A model generated the notes under the pieces. The model ran no database searches and had not been told where the DNA came from. It saw only the letters and a program-made list of their open reading frames with translations. Both the position numbers and the translations under genes were made by a program. A DNA stretch of 38,406 nucleotides from an uncultured Arenicella sp. (GTDB lineage Bacteria > Pseudomonadota > Gammaproteobacteria > Arenicellales > Arenicellaceae): the NCBI GenBank assembly GCA_947499305.1, contig CANMNN010000036.1:1-38406 (forward strand), given 5' to 3'. Each line of letters starts with the position of its first letter. Positions within the stretch are counted from its first letter, which is position 1. This document shows positions 1 through 8,122 of the stretch, piece by piece.

Positions 1-21
1 TGCGACCTTCGCATTAATAAT

Positions 22-51
22 TTGCATTCAAGCCTGTTTGTTGCATATTAA
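22..51 (+). promoter_or_regulatory. Candidate sigma70 promoter for the azoreductase/SDR pair
   Basis: TTGCAT (22-27) and TATTAA (46-51) are separated by 18 nt, upstream of the gene starting at 98. Both hexamers deviate from consensus, so this is only a plausible placement. An inverted repeat immediately downstream (65-84) could let a repressor block initiation or elongation. Confidence 0.3.
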
Positions 52-64
52 ACTTTAGCTACAG

Positions 65-84
65 TCGTTTCAAATTACAAACGA
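65..84. promoter_or_regulatory. Operator-like inverted repeat upstream of the azoreductase
   Basis: TCGTTT (65-70) and AAACGA (79-84) are perfect inverted arms separated by 8 nt, ending 13 nt before the start codon of the azoreductase gene. The 20-bp size fits a dimeric helix-turn-helix regulator. Azoreductase genes are often controlled by quinone- or diamide-sensing regulators in other bacteria, but no regulator gene for this pair lies inside the window, so the assignment is inference. Confidence 0.35.
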
Positions 85-97
85 TAGGCAAAAAAAC

Positions 98-727
98 ATG
101 ACTTACATACTCCGACTTGATGCCAGCCCACGAGGAATTAACTCACTATCACGACGTTTAGCCGATACCGTGCAAGAGCATCTGCTTAGGCTCGACCCTA
201 CTTTAGGTATGCGTATTCGAGACTTATCTTGTGCCGAGATACCTCATATTTCTAACGACACAATTACTGGTTTCTACACCGAGCCACACGCCATGACGGA
301 TAAACTCCACGCGGCGACTGCTTTATCAGATGAACTGATCACCGAACTAAATAGCGCGAACACGCTTATTATCAGCGCACCCATCTATAACTTTGGCGTG
401 CCGTCATCGCTTAAAGCGTGGGTCGACCATGTCGTTCGCATCAATGAAACCTTCGCATTTGATGGCGACTCATTTACTGGGCTGGTTCCCCTTGAAAGAG
501 CGGTACTCGTGCTCAGCTACGGCGCGAACGGATATACTAACGGTGGTGACTTAGCCACCATGGATTTTCTTGAACCTTACCTAATCTCACTGCTTGGGTT
601 TCTCGGCATCGACGACGTAAGAACAATCAAAATTGAAGGCACAACCGGCGACCCGATTTTGTTAAACGACGCTATGTTGCAGGCATCGAATTTAGTATCA
701 CAACTATTCATAGAGGAGAGCAAATAA
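98..727 (+). CDS. azoR: FMN-dependent NADH-azoreductase (AzoR family)
   Basis: A 209-residue flavodoxin-fold oxidoreductase of the AzoR/NAD(P)H-quinone reductase family, which uses NADH and FMN to reduce azo dyes and, more likely physiologically, quinones. The N-terminal strand followed by RLDASPRG fits the FMN-phosphate loop. The family signature APIYNFGVPSSLKAWVDHV covers about residues 94-112, and the segment ending in LLGFLGI is the usual C-terminal region. Length is typical of the family (about 200). It is cytosolic, with no signal peptide. The stop codon overlaps the next start codon by one base (TAATG), so it is probably translated together with the downstream SDR. A palindromic site at 65-84 may control it. 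The family call is secure; the substrate is unknown. Confidence 0.9.
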   Translation: MTYILRLDASPRGINSLSRRLADTVQEHLLRLDPTLGMRIRDLSCAEIPHISNDTITGFYTEPHAMTDKLHAATALSDELITELNSANTLIISAPIYNFGVPSSLKAWVDHVVRINETFAFDGDSFTGLVPLERAVLVLSYGANGYTNGGDLATMDFLEPYLISLLGFLGIDDVRTIKIEGTTGDPILLNDAMLQASNLVSQLFIEESK

Positions 728-1518
728 TGTTGCAGTCACTAAATTTTTCAGGTCAATCGGCTTTAATCATCGGCGCTAGCCAAGGCATTGGTTTAGCAAC
801 AGCAAAAACATTAGCCTCTTATGGTGCTACCGTTATCTTGGCAGCTCGTACAATCGATAAAACTGAACAAGCTGCTAGCGACATTCGAAATAGCGGTCTC
901 AAAGCTTTCGCGATTAAATGCGATGTCACTGATTATGTATCAGTAAACGAGGCTGTCGAGTTCACTATTGAACAAACAGGCCGGCTCGATTTTATGATCA
1001 ACAATGCTGGTACAATCGAGCCACTGTCTACGCTTGTTGATTCCGACCCCAAAATCTGGGGGCAAGCCGCCGATATCAACTACAAAGGTGTTTACCACGG
1101 GATGCGTGCGGCCATTCCCAAAATGTTAAATCAGAACGGCGGTACGATCATTAATATGAGTTCAGGTGCGGCGAATAGCGCGCTTGTAGGTTGGAGCCAT
1201 TATTGTTCTGGAAAAGCAGCTGCCAAAAAGCTTACCGAAGTTGCGCATAAAGAACTAAGCGACACTAACATCAAGGTAATTGGTTTATCGCCAGGTACCG
1301 TCGCGACTCCGATGATGGAGAAAATACGCGATGCCAAAATTAACCCCGTGAGCAACTTAGACTGGAACGTACACATACCACCACATTGGGTTGGAGAAGG
1401 CGTTGCCTTTTTGTGCGGAGAAGACGGTGCTGAGTTCGCCGGAACCGACTTCTCATTGAAAACCAAAGAAGGCCGCTTGCGTGTAGGCCTACCGCATAAA
1501 GACGCGCCTGACGGTTAA
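727..1518 (+). CDS. Short-chain dehydrogenase/reductase (classical SDR)
   Basis: A 263-residue classical SDR oxidoreductase with a Rossmann fold. Visible motifs are the nucleotide-binding GASQGIG at residues 16-22, NNAG at 92-95, Asn118, Ser146 and the Y159-x3-K163 catalytic pair, which together make the Asn-Ser-Tyr-Lys tetrad. AARTIDK after the second strand, with Arg41, suggests NADP(H) preference, but this is inference. The ATG at 727 overlaps the azoreductase stop by one base and has GAGGAG about 7 nt upstream inside azoR, indicating translational coupling. The pairing suggests a shared role in reductive detoxification of quinones or carbonyl compounds. The substrate cannot be read from the sequence. 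Confidence 0.88.
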   Translation: MLQSLNFSGQSALIIGASQGIGLATAKTLASYGATVILAARTIDKTEQAASDIRNSGLKAFAIKCDVTDYVSVNEAVEFTIEQTGRLDFMINNAGTIEPLSTLVDSDPKIWGQAADINYKGVYHGMRAAIPKMLNQNGGTIINMSSGAANSALVGWSHYCSGKAAAKKLTEVAHKELSDTNIKVIGLSPGTVATPMMEKIRDAKINPVSNLDWNVHIPPHWVGEGVAFLCGEDGAEFAGTDFSLKTKEGRLRVGLPHKDAPDG

Positions 1519-1564
1519 TCAGTGCTGTTTATGACTTTTATCAATTGAAGTCGAGGAGTGGCCG

Positions 1565-1660
1565 ATGCAGTATTCGCTTAACGAAAATAGTCGGCTGAAC
1601 CATGTCTCTCAAGAGCGTAGTATCGATGATGAATATGAGGCCGCCACAAAACGCCACTAA
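1565..1660 (+). CDS. Possible 31-residue peptide ORF
   Basis: A short reading frame of 31 codons begins with ATG at 1565, preceded by GAGGAG about 8 nt upstream, a good ribosome-binding site. The peptide is polar and charged, with no membrane segment. Its 3' third overlaps the left arm of a 13-bp inverted repeat (1618-1630), and its stop codon touches the right arm at 1660. It lies 46 nt after the SDR gene on the same strand and could be the last cistron of that operon. No family is recognised. It may be a chance ORF next to a hairpin. Confidence 0.3.
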   Translation: MQYSLNENSRLNHVSQERSIDDEYEAATKRH

Positions 1661-1672
1661 TCATCGATACTA
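1618..1672. repeat. 13-bp perfect inverted repeat (stem-loop)
   Basis: TAGTATCGATGAT (1618-1630) and ATCATCGATACTA (1660-1672) are perfect inverted copies with a 29-nt spacer. No T tract follows, so it is not a classical intrinsic terminator. It lies between the convergent SDR gene (ends 1518) and the minus-strand lipoprotein gene (ends 1746), where a two-way transcription barrier or a protein-binding site would make sense. Confidence 0.5.
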
Positions 1673-1745
1673 AAGCGTATCAAACTCTTCCCAAGATAAG
1701 TCTCACTCAACTAAGCGAAAAACCAGGGGATTTCCTGTAGATGGA

Positions 1746-2228
1746 TCATGGTTGTTCTCTTAACATTCTAGCCGCTTCGTACACTCCAGTTTCTTTTGTT
1801 AGCCCCATATTCATTTTAATAGCACCACACTCTTGGCTATGCTTTTGTAGGGGCTCCAATTCATCTGAAATCATTGCCGATTGCAATTTCATAAATTGCT
1901 CGTCATTTTCAAGGGTAAGCAAGGTCAGCGTGGGAGTTTGTCGAATGTACTCCAGAAAACTTTCATTCATTTCTAAGCTCTTATCAAACGCTGCCAGTAC
2001 GCCATCGTCCTTGGCTTTGCCAACAACGCATTCTGCAACCTCTTTTGCTTCTGGTGGCATTTTCACTGGCTTGATTAGCTTTGCGACTTCGGGCGAAACA
2101 CGAGAGTAGAACAACGTTGTCGTGTTCAACGAAGCTTCCATTATAGTGAGATATCGAGAGGCACGGTCATCAGCACGCGAACACGCTGAAATGACTAATA
2201 GAATGATTAAAGTAATTGAAAAGCGCAT
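1746..2228 (-). CDS. Hypothetical lipoprotein, last gene of the exported-protein cluster
   Basis: A 160-residue protein with a lipoprotein signal peptide: a hydrophobic stretch ending in the lipobox VISAC, so Cys16 should be lipidated. Asp is absent at +2 (Ser follows), which favours outer-membrane sorting under the E. coli rule. The mature part is mainly helical and charged with two further cysteines. The ATG has GAGGG about 8 nt upstream. It starts 42 nt after the preceding minus-strand gene and is the last gene of the run 6783 to 1746. No family is recognised. Envelope location is well supported; function is unknown. Confidence 0.7.
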   Translation of the reverse strand: MRFSITLIILLVISACSRADDRASRYLTIMEASLNTTTLFYSRVSPEVAKLIKPVKMPPEAKEVAECVVGKAKDDGVLAAFDKSLEMNESFLEYIRQTPTLTLLTLENDEQFMKLQSAMISDELEPLQKHSQECGAIKMNMGLTKETGVYEAARMLREQP

Positions 2229-2270
2229 AGTTATTCCCTCAGTAAAATTATTAACGACTAAGTTGTTTCT

Positions 2271-2801
2271 TTATAAACACAGCTGGGTCGATTGATCCCG
2301 CCCACGTGCGCATATGAATTTCTCTCCGAGTTCAGTAATTTGCCAACCCGCTAGCTCATCGCCTGCTACCCAATTGTAAATAGCCCGAATAGAGATATGA
2401 GAATACGAGTCATCTTCTACTGAGTAAGCAATATCGACGACCATTCTAGTGACGCCTATCTGACAGAAAGTTTTTGTTAGAGGCCCGTTGATACGGCCTT
2501 GTACTAACTTTAAAACATAGGTTTCTTCTAGCGCCGCTGTCGATCGAAATACCATAGGGTCTGGCAAATCGAGAAACGCTTCATGATTCCTAAGCTCATA
2601 CCCATCCATCGTTGGCAACGCCGCTGAGGAACAGGCTACAAATCGCTCGATGCTATCTTCTTGCGCGATTGATTTAGTCTCAGCCAAAGCCGTTGCAATA
2701 GGAAAAAAACAAAAATACATTAAAACCAAGAAAATGGTACTTGCGAGGCGAAGCTTTGGCACGCAATTCAATAGTTTAGCGTTGACTGGAGTTTTCCGCA
2801 T
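2271..2801 (-). CDS. Hypothetical secreted protein
   Basis: A 176-residue protein starting at 2801 with residues MRKTP. This start is chosen because AGAAGGG lies 5 nt upstream. A longer frame to 2882 would overlap the upstream gene by 49 nt and has no ribosome-binding site. An unusually long basic n-region precedes a hydrophobic core (about residues 21-37) and an ALAE cleavage site. The mature domain (about 135 residues) has four cysteines that could form disulfides in the periplasm and ends in CLCL-like spacing. It follows the 833-residue gene by 32 nt. No homology is recognised; operon membership suggests an envelope role shared with its neighbours. Confidence 0.65.
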   Translation of the reverse strand: MRKTPVNAKLLNCVPKLRLASTIFLVLMYFCFFPIATALAETKSIAQEDSIERFVACSSAALPTMDGYELRNHEAFLDLPDPMVFRSTAALEETYVLKLVQGRINGPLTKTFCQIGVTRMVVDIAYSVEDDSYSHISIRAIYNWVAGDELAGWQITELGEKFICARGRDQSTQLCL

Positions 2802-2833
2802 TGAAACCCTTCTATTTTGATTAGAGTAAATAT

Positions 2834-5335
2834 TCATTGTGCAGCGCATCGTTTCCATTTTTTCCCACAACTTAAACGACACGCCAGCCCTTGCGCCGAC
2901 TCTCTAAGTTCAGACGAATCAAGCACGCATCTCTTAACATCGCATGAGCAATCACAGGCTCCCGAAGCTTGAAAAAGAGCGCATGGATATAGCGCCGGAG
3001 CCTCACCAGATTGATCTACAGATTGGCGGGCGTCATTGCTTGGCACAACCCCTGCACCAACCCCTGACAACCCGTTAACAGCAAACGCTTGCTTTATCCG
3101 GTTCAGGCGAATGGCGCGGCTGGCTTGATAGTTGTCAGTCTCTTCCCACTCAATGCGCGTACTAGATCTAAACTGATCAGGGAATGGGATGGTAACGATA
3201 GATTTAATCTGATGCTGCTCACCTTGCTCGCAAATATCAAAATGACGCTGATGCATCGAGGGCATTAACTCTTCGACCTTAACCATGCAGATATGAGCAT
3301 CGGCCTCAAAATAGAGGGTGTCTTTATCGTGCTTAATGATATTTATTTTGCTTGTTTCCCGATCACTGGGGATAGCAAGATAGCCTTCTTTTTGAAACAC
3401 AGGTATTACTTCAAACTCACCAGTAGACTTTGAACTAATGATATTTGGGTTCTGAAACTTGTATTCTATGGCAGTGTTAAAATCATCCTGAAGTCCAAGG
3501 CTATTATCAGAAAACTTTGACGCACTCTTTAGATAAGCCGGATCTACTGCGGTAGATTTACCTTCTATGACTGACTCATCAAATTGATCGGTTTTGTCTG
3601 TCGCGGCTGGTGTTATCGGGGTACTGCCGTTTTTAGAACCAAACGAAGAAGTAATACTTTTCTCATCCACCACCTTAGATTCGATAGACGCTGAATCAAC
3701 TGAGAAAATCACACGAGTGCTGATCGTACTTTCGTCAACCTCGTTGAAAGGCTTAGGGTCTTTAGGAACATACGAAATCATAAGAACAAACTGAGCCGCT
3801 CTAATATTTGTTGTATCACCCTTCTCACCATTCAAATAAAAATAGCGTTTTAAAAGGCCACTCCCTGGCTCTCTACCTTGCCCAAACGCAAGCAAACAAG
3901 TTGCAGTCGCCCCCAAACCGCGCTTCTCGACCTTCGCTTTATTTTTTCCGGTTTGAAATCCTAAATGCGAATAGCACCGGCCACTCTTTTTAACCCTTTC
4001 GACTTCACTGGCCTGAATTTGAGAACTAGAAAGCTCGACACCATCAACTTTGTCATCGCCAGTATCAATCTGAATATGAGCATCGAACAGCTTTTTCTTA
4101 CCTGGTTGAAAGTTAAGCTTAATGCACTTAGAGGTATAGGGTTTAAGTGTAATACTCGTTTTTGACACTGTTTGATTCTCGCTCAGTGTCACGATATCGC
4201 ATTCCCCCCAAAGCCGCTGAATCCAGTTTTGGCTGTATTTATAATTACGATAGTAGCCAAACTTCGAAACCACCGCTGCAAAATTTGGTAGCGCATGAAT
4301 TAGCCCTTTATGAAACTCTCCATCATGATCATCAATAAACTTATCGAGCGCTTTTAATTGGTTCTGGCTTGTCGATAATGCGTAAATTAGATCATCAGCT
4401 GAGTCGTATCCAACGGTCAGATATCCATCGAAAAGAAAATTCCAAAAAGCCGCAGACGTTCGGTTACTTTCTGCCCAGTGCGGGCTTGAGTAAAAAGGCT
4501 CGGTGTAATCTCCCGCTAAATGAAAGAAATTTCTTTCCACCGCTTTCGATTCGCGATGTACTAGATTATCAATCACATTCGGCCCATAGCCATACTGTTC
4601 TTCGGCAATACCGAAGGTCATCGAATTAAACAATGAGTTTGCGATTTGACGTAGATGTCTTAAATTTAGAGCTTGGTCTGCGTCACTACTACCTTTACCA
4701 AATAGGTGAACGCTACCACTGGTCAACACGTCTTGTAGGGTGTCGAACGCCAGCAGTTTCATAAGTGCTCTAACGGCCACCATTGATAGCATTCTGTTTG
4801 AATAGTAGCCCGACTCCGGTAATTGACCATTTACAATCAGATACGAACTCGCGCCGTCAAAACCCTTGGTAGTCAATATATCTGTGACCGGGTTGTCGAC
4901 AGGTGCCGCATTGAGAGAGCAAAAGATCGGCACTAGTTTTGGTGCTCGAGGGTCTTGGGGAATAACGTTGTGACTTTTCAGCGGCCATAATGTTTTTGAT
5001 TCAAGCCAGTTTTTACTTTTATTAAGCCCATTAAGAAGAATCCCTATCTGGTATTGAGTTACTACCTGACCAGACTTCACGTCACCAACAAGATTGGTCG
5101 CCTCAATCGAAGGGTTTTGACATGCACCTTCGCGACCAATGTATTGTTCCATTACTTGCCAAAATGGTTCTCCATCGATTGTCGCATCGCTGGTGTTCAT
5201 GAAGTCGCCTTTGGCGCTCGATGGGTCAGCGCCAATGTAGACAAACGATTCAGCTTGAGCAATGCTAGAAGCAATACAGAGCAACAAGCATGCTCCGAAA
5301 AATCGGGCTCTTCTACGAAGTCTGAGCACAATCAC
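2834..5335 (-). CDS. Large secreted protein of unknown function with a Cys-rich C-terminus
   Basis: An 833-residue exported protein. The start is GTG at 5335, overlapping the stop of the upstream gene by one base (TAGTG), a sign of translational coupling. Residues 1-28 form a signal peptide: Arg-rich n-region, hydrophobic core, cleavage after AQA. The body is long, beta/alpha mixed and has no recognised enzyme motif. Around residues 555-605 there is a low-complexity Ser/Thr/Asp-rich linker, and the last 60 residues hold about ten cysteines, including CDCSCDVKRC. This suggests a disulfide-rich module or metal-binding knob. Together with the upstream Cys-repeat protein it may form a secreted complex. 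No family could be named, so function remains unknown. Confidence 0.75.
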   Translation of the reverse strand: MIVLRLRRRARFFGACLLLCIASSIAQAESFVYIGADPSSAKGDFMNTSDATIDGEPFWQVMEQYIGREGACQNPSIEATNLVGDVKSGQVVTQYQIGILLNGLNKSKNWLESKTLWPLKSHNVIPQDPRAPKLVPIFCSLNAAPVDNPVTDILTTKGFDGASSYLIVNGQLPESGYYSNRMLSMVAVRALMKLLAFDTLQDVLTSGSVHLFGKGSSDADQALNLRHLRQIANSLFNSMTFGIAEEQYGYGPNVIDNLVHRESKAVERNFFHLAGDYTEPFYSSPHWAESNRTSAAFWNFLFDGYLTVGYDSADDLIYALSTSQNQLKALDKFIDDHDGEFHKGLIHALPNFAAVVSKFGYYRNYKYSQNWIQRLWGECDIVTLSENQTVSKTSITLKPYTSKCIKLNFQPGKKKLFDAHIQIDTGDDKVDGVELSSSQIQASEVERVKKSGRCYSHLGFQTGKNKAKVEKRGLGATATCLLAFGQGREPGSGLLKRYFYLNGEKGDTTNIRAAQFVLMISYVPKDPKPFNEVDESTISTRVIFSVDSASIESKVVDEKSITSSFGSKNGSTPITPAATDKTDQFDESVIEGKSTAVDPAYLKSASKFSDNSLGLQDDFNTAIEYKFQNPNIISSKSTGEFEVIPVFQKEGYLAIPSDRETSKINIIKHDKDTLYFEADAHICMVKVEELMPSMHQRHFDICEQGEQHQIKSIVTIPFPDQFRSSTRIEWEETDNYQASRAIRLNRIKQAFAVNGLSGVGAGVVPSNDARQSVDQSGEAPALYPCALFQASGACDCSCDVKRCVLDSSELRESAQGLACRLSCGKKWKRCAAQ

Positions 5336-6783
5336 TATTGACCTTGAAGGCCTTGAAATTGCCCCAGATCGGGAAGGTTACCGACGCAGGAAAGAACATC
5401 CATACTCATCATTCCTCCAATCAAGCTTTTATTGCCCCCCAGCGCTCGATCAATCTGCTCTCGGCTCAATCCTCGATCTGAAGCAACCTTTTCTAAAGGG
5501 TCTTCGGCGCCTTGAAAATCAGCATCCCTGAGATCTACTACAAGTTCAAAATCATCTTGGTTTAGCTGGCCTTGCATTTTATCGACAACGCAATTACAAA
5601 TGGTTTCGTCTTCCATGTCGGCTAAGCAAATTTTCATCATTCGCGCTCTAGGGTCACCCTCAAGATCAATGCTCTTTGTGCGAACGTCATTACACTTTTC
5701 TCCCACATCCAAAGTGCTCATAAACAACTGTGCGGCCTCTTTTTGATCTTGTCGATTGAGTTGCTGCGTCAGCTGTAATAATTCAGTGCTATCAATATCA
5801 GCGCTATTGCGCATTACCACCCAAGCTAACGCGACTTCAGGGCGAGAACTCCGCTGTACTACCTTTTGAGTAAAATCAGTCATTACACATTCGCATTCGC
5901 CTTCTGATTTTCCTTGGCGTTGGCAAACATTCTGCATCAAGTAGTCGGCTTTCGAATTATTACCACTCTCTCTCCCGTTCAGCGATCCAGCGCCTGCTTT
6001 AATCGGCGTTTTGGCGTTGGCTATATCACTAAATCGAGCCATCTCTTTCAACCGATCAGACTCAATTCGCTCTTTTGTGTAACGCTCTACATAAGTAATC
6101 GCGTTACAATAATTTGAGTCGCGCTCACGGTGCTCTTCAAATTTAGCGCGACCAGCTTTCTCTAAGGCTTGATATTTAGCGGGAGATACGCCCATTTTCT
6201 TCGCACGGGAAACCGTATCATCGTTCGAATGATCGCCCTGATAATACGAAAAGGACAAGTGATATGCCTGTAATTCAGCCTGTGTCATATACTCACTCAT
6301 GCGAGCTACAAGACACATTGATTCGCGCTTATATTCTTGGCCCACCGTTTTCGTTCTAGCCGCAGCAAAAGATGCCGCAGCTGAACCGGGCATCAGCTCA
6401 ACAAGCTCGACTTTATTCATAGTGCTGATCGCACAACCGCGTTCAAAGTCCTCTATGTTTTCAGGCAGACCGCCCAAACGGTCGAATGACATTTGCGCCG
6501 AAATCATCGCCGACGGGTCAGACATGAAATTGCGCATAGCAATGGATAAAGTATTATCGAGTCCAAGCGCATATGCATATCTCTGGATAAGCAACTGCTT
6601 TACTGCTGTTGAGTCGGTATTATCCCAAAACGTTTGCATTCTGCCGGCCACACAAACACAGTCAATATTGGGGCGCGCATATTCATTGCACTTAGCTTGT
6701 GATTGTTCTTCGGCGCTGACCGATAAAGTACCCAGCATGCTAATAACAAACAGCGCAATTAGTAGGATTGATTGAGTTCGCAT
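5335..6783 (-). CDS. Secreted protein with three C-x9-C-x-C-V repeats
   Basis: A 482-residue exported protein with a signal peptide of about 24 residues (cleavage near VSAEE). It carries three copies of an exactly spaced motif, C-x9-C-x-C-V, at Cys32/42/44, Cys287/297/299 and Cys386/396/398. The last two copies are 99 residues apart, implying a repeated helical domain held by disulfides. Other cysteines lie near 117, 157, 226 and 364. The start is preceded by AAGGAG at 7 nt. Upstream, at 6828-6847, is a 20-bp palindrome shared with the 8043-8062 site. It is the first gene of a four-gene minus-strand run. Similar CxC-containing repeats occur in many uncharacterised secreted proteins; function is unknown. 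Confidence 0.75.
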   Translation of the reverse strand: MRTQSILLIALFVISMLGTLSVSAEEQSQAKCNEYARPNIDCVCVAGRMQTFWDNTDSTAVKQLLIQRYAYALGLDNTLSIAMRNFMSDPSAMISAQMSFDRLGGLPENIEDFERGCAISTMNKVELVELMPGSAAASFAAARTKTVGQEYKRESMCLVARMSEYMTQAELQAYHLSFSYYQGDHSNDDTVSRAKKMGVSPAKYQALEKAGRAKFEEHRERDSNYCNAITYVERYTKERIESDRLKEMARFSDIANAKTPIKAGAGSLNGRESGNNSKADYLMQNVCQRQGKSEGECECVMTDFTQKVVQRSSRPEVALAWVVMRNSADIDSTELLQLTQQLNRQDQKEAAQLFMSTLDVGEKCNDVRTKSIDLEGDPRARMMKICLADMEDETICNCVVDKMQGQLNQDDFELVVDLRDADFQGAEDPLEKVASDRGLSREQIDRALGGNKSLIGGMMSMDVLSCVGNLPDLGQFQGLQGQ

Positions 6784-6827
6784 TTTGCTCTCCTTTTTGT
6801 CAGCTTAGCAATCACGCTTCGCTCATT

Positions 6828-6847
6828 CATACGCCATATGACGTATG
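6828..6847. promoter_or_regulatory. 20-bp palindromic operator candidate, copy 1
   Basis: CATACGCCATATGACGTATG reads almost the same on both strands, with one mismatched pair. It lies 45 nt upstream of the start of the minus-strand gene at 6783, in a 114-nt gap. A second copy at 8043-8062 matches it at 17 of 20 positions. Size and symmetry suit a dimeric LuxR-type or similar regulator. Confidence 0.5.
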
Positions 6848-6897
6848 CCTTATTTATCCGCGCTGCTCTGAGCTTATTAACAGGGCAATGATAAAAA

Positions 6898-7863
6898 CTA
6901 GATGCCTTCCATGAGTGACTTGGTTCGGTATTCTGTCGAGGCAATCGCGCTAGGTTTTAGTGATAGCTCATTAACAAGATAATGAGATTTAACCTCACCA
7001 TTGCTTTTAGTTATTGACTCTAAAACTAAACCAAGTGGATAGTCCCCCTCTCTTAGAGATGAAAAGTCGAACATTGATTGACTTTGTCCATTGCTGAAAT
7101 TAGTCATCAATTTTTGACTAAAACCGATGAAATCGAAATCTATCCCGGTAGCAACCCACACCTCGCCTTGCTCAGTTTGGCTCTTAAAAACCCATTGCTC
7201 AGTTATATAACCAAGAATTTTTTTGGTCTTACCGGTACGTTTAATATCGCTTACGGTAATTTCTTGCCCCTTTTCCTTCTGCGCGTTACCACCCATCTTT
7301 GCCATGTTTTTTATGAACTCCGTTGACATCACTGTTTTAGTCTTAGCTTTCTCATCAAGCATAACAATGGCTTTGTTTTTCAAATCCATAATGACGCGGC
7401 CTGCTAAATCAGCCTCGGTTTCAGTTTTAAGCATGAATGCTGAATCAGAGAACCATTGCTGAAGATTCGACGTCTGACCATTATGTGTTTGAGTGGCATT
7501 AACCCATAGTTCAAAGGAGTATTTGTCTTCAATATCCACTTCTTTTTGAATCGCGTTTAGCATGCCTCCGAAACCACTTAGGCCTACAGGGGATTTTACT
7601 TCTTTAGAAGTTTCAACCGTTGCCGCACTCTGATTCTCGGTAGCTTGCTGATCTACACCCTTCTCAATTTCAGGATTTAGAACGGCATCCGTTGCTTCCC
7701 CTGCTTTATCGCCGGCCTTACGAGCGACCTTTCCAGAGACTACATTTTCGACTTCATCTTTAACTCGATCTTTAAGCTTTCCCCAGAGTGATTCAGCGAA
7801 AGCATCACTCGATCCTAAAATGAGAGCAGACACTATGAGTGTAAAAATTGATTTATTAAACAT
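6898..7863 (-). CDS. Secreted DUF4412-like protein
   Basis: A 321-residue protein with a signal peptide (cleavage near AFAES, about residue 23). Residues 25-95 are charged and low complexity, probably a coiled or disordered linker. Residues 105-320 look like the DUF4412 type of periplasmic beta protein: a statement about stored test conditions cannot be made, but the pattern of a GYITEQWVF strand followed by EVWVATGIDFDF is characteristic. AGAGG lies 6 nt before the ATG. It is transcribed divergently from the lipoprotein/LuxR pair, and the 259-nt gap between them holds a palindrome copy. It precedes the Cys-repeat gene by 114 nt and may belong to the same transcription unit or have separate control. 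The DUF call is moderate. Confidence 0.65.
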   Translation of the reverse strand: MFNKSIFTLIVSALILGSSDAFAESLWGKLKDRVKDEVENVVSGKVARKAGDKAGEATDAVLNPEIEKGVDQQATENQSAATVETSKEVKSPVGLSGFGGMLNAIQKEVDIEDKYSFELWVNATQTHNGQTSNLQQWFSDSAFMLKTETEADLAGRVIMDLKNKAIVMLDEKAKTKTVMSTEFIKNMAKMGGNAQKEKGQEITVSDIKRTGKTKKILGYITEQWVFKSQTEQGEVWVATGIDFDFIGFSQKLMTNFSNGQSQSMFDFSSLREGDYPLGLVLESITKSNGEVKSHYLVNELSLKPSAIASTEYRTKSLMEGI

Positions 7864-8042
7864 AGAAAACCTCTAGTTGAAAGATTGATGTATGCACTGG
7901 TGCCAAGTTGAAACACCAAGAGCATCTACTATCGCTCGTAAGCGCATAGCAACAATTAACAGTCACATCCATGACTACAAAAATCAAAAATGTTGGGCAA
8001 AACCGCCCTTTTAAGTACTTTAGTGAATGCCTGAGGCTACGT

Positions 8043-8062
8043 CATACGTCAAATGACCTATG
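8043..8062. promoter_or_regulatory. 20-bp palindromic operator candidate, copy 2
   Basis: CATACGTCAAATGACCTATG differs at three positions from the 6828-6847 site and keeps its dyad symmetry with two mismatched pairs. It sits between divergent genes, 61 nt before the lipoprotein start at 8123 and 180 nt before the DUF4412-like start at 7863. The placement fits autoregulation by the LuxR-type protein encoded at 8855. Confidence 0.5.
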
Positions 8063-8122
8063 CGCAGCCTTTTAACAACACGTTAGTATCAATCGACATT
8101 TAAAAAAGGGATATTAAATACG

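Noticed and set aside
1741..2109. 122-codon plus-strand frame opposite the lipoprotein gene
   Set aside because: Antisense to a gene with a good ribosome-binding site, signal peptide and lipobox; the frame has no own support.
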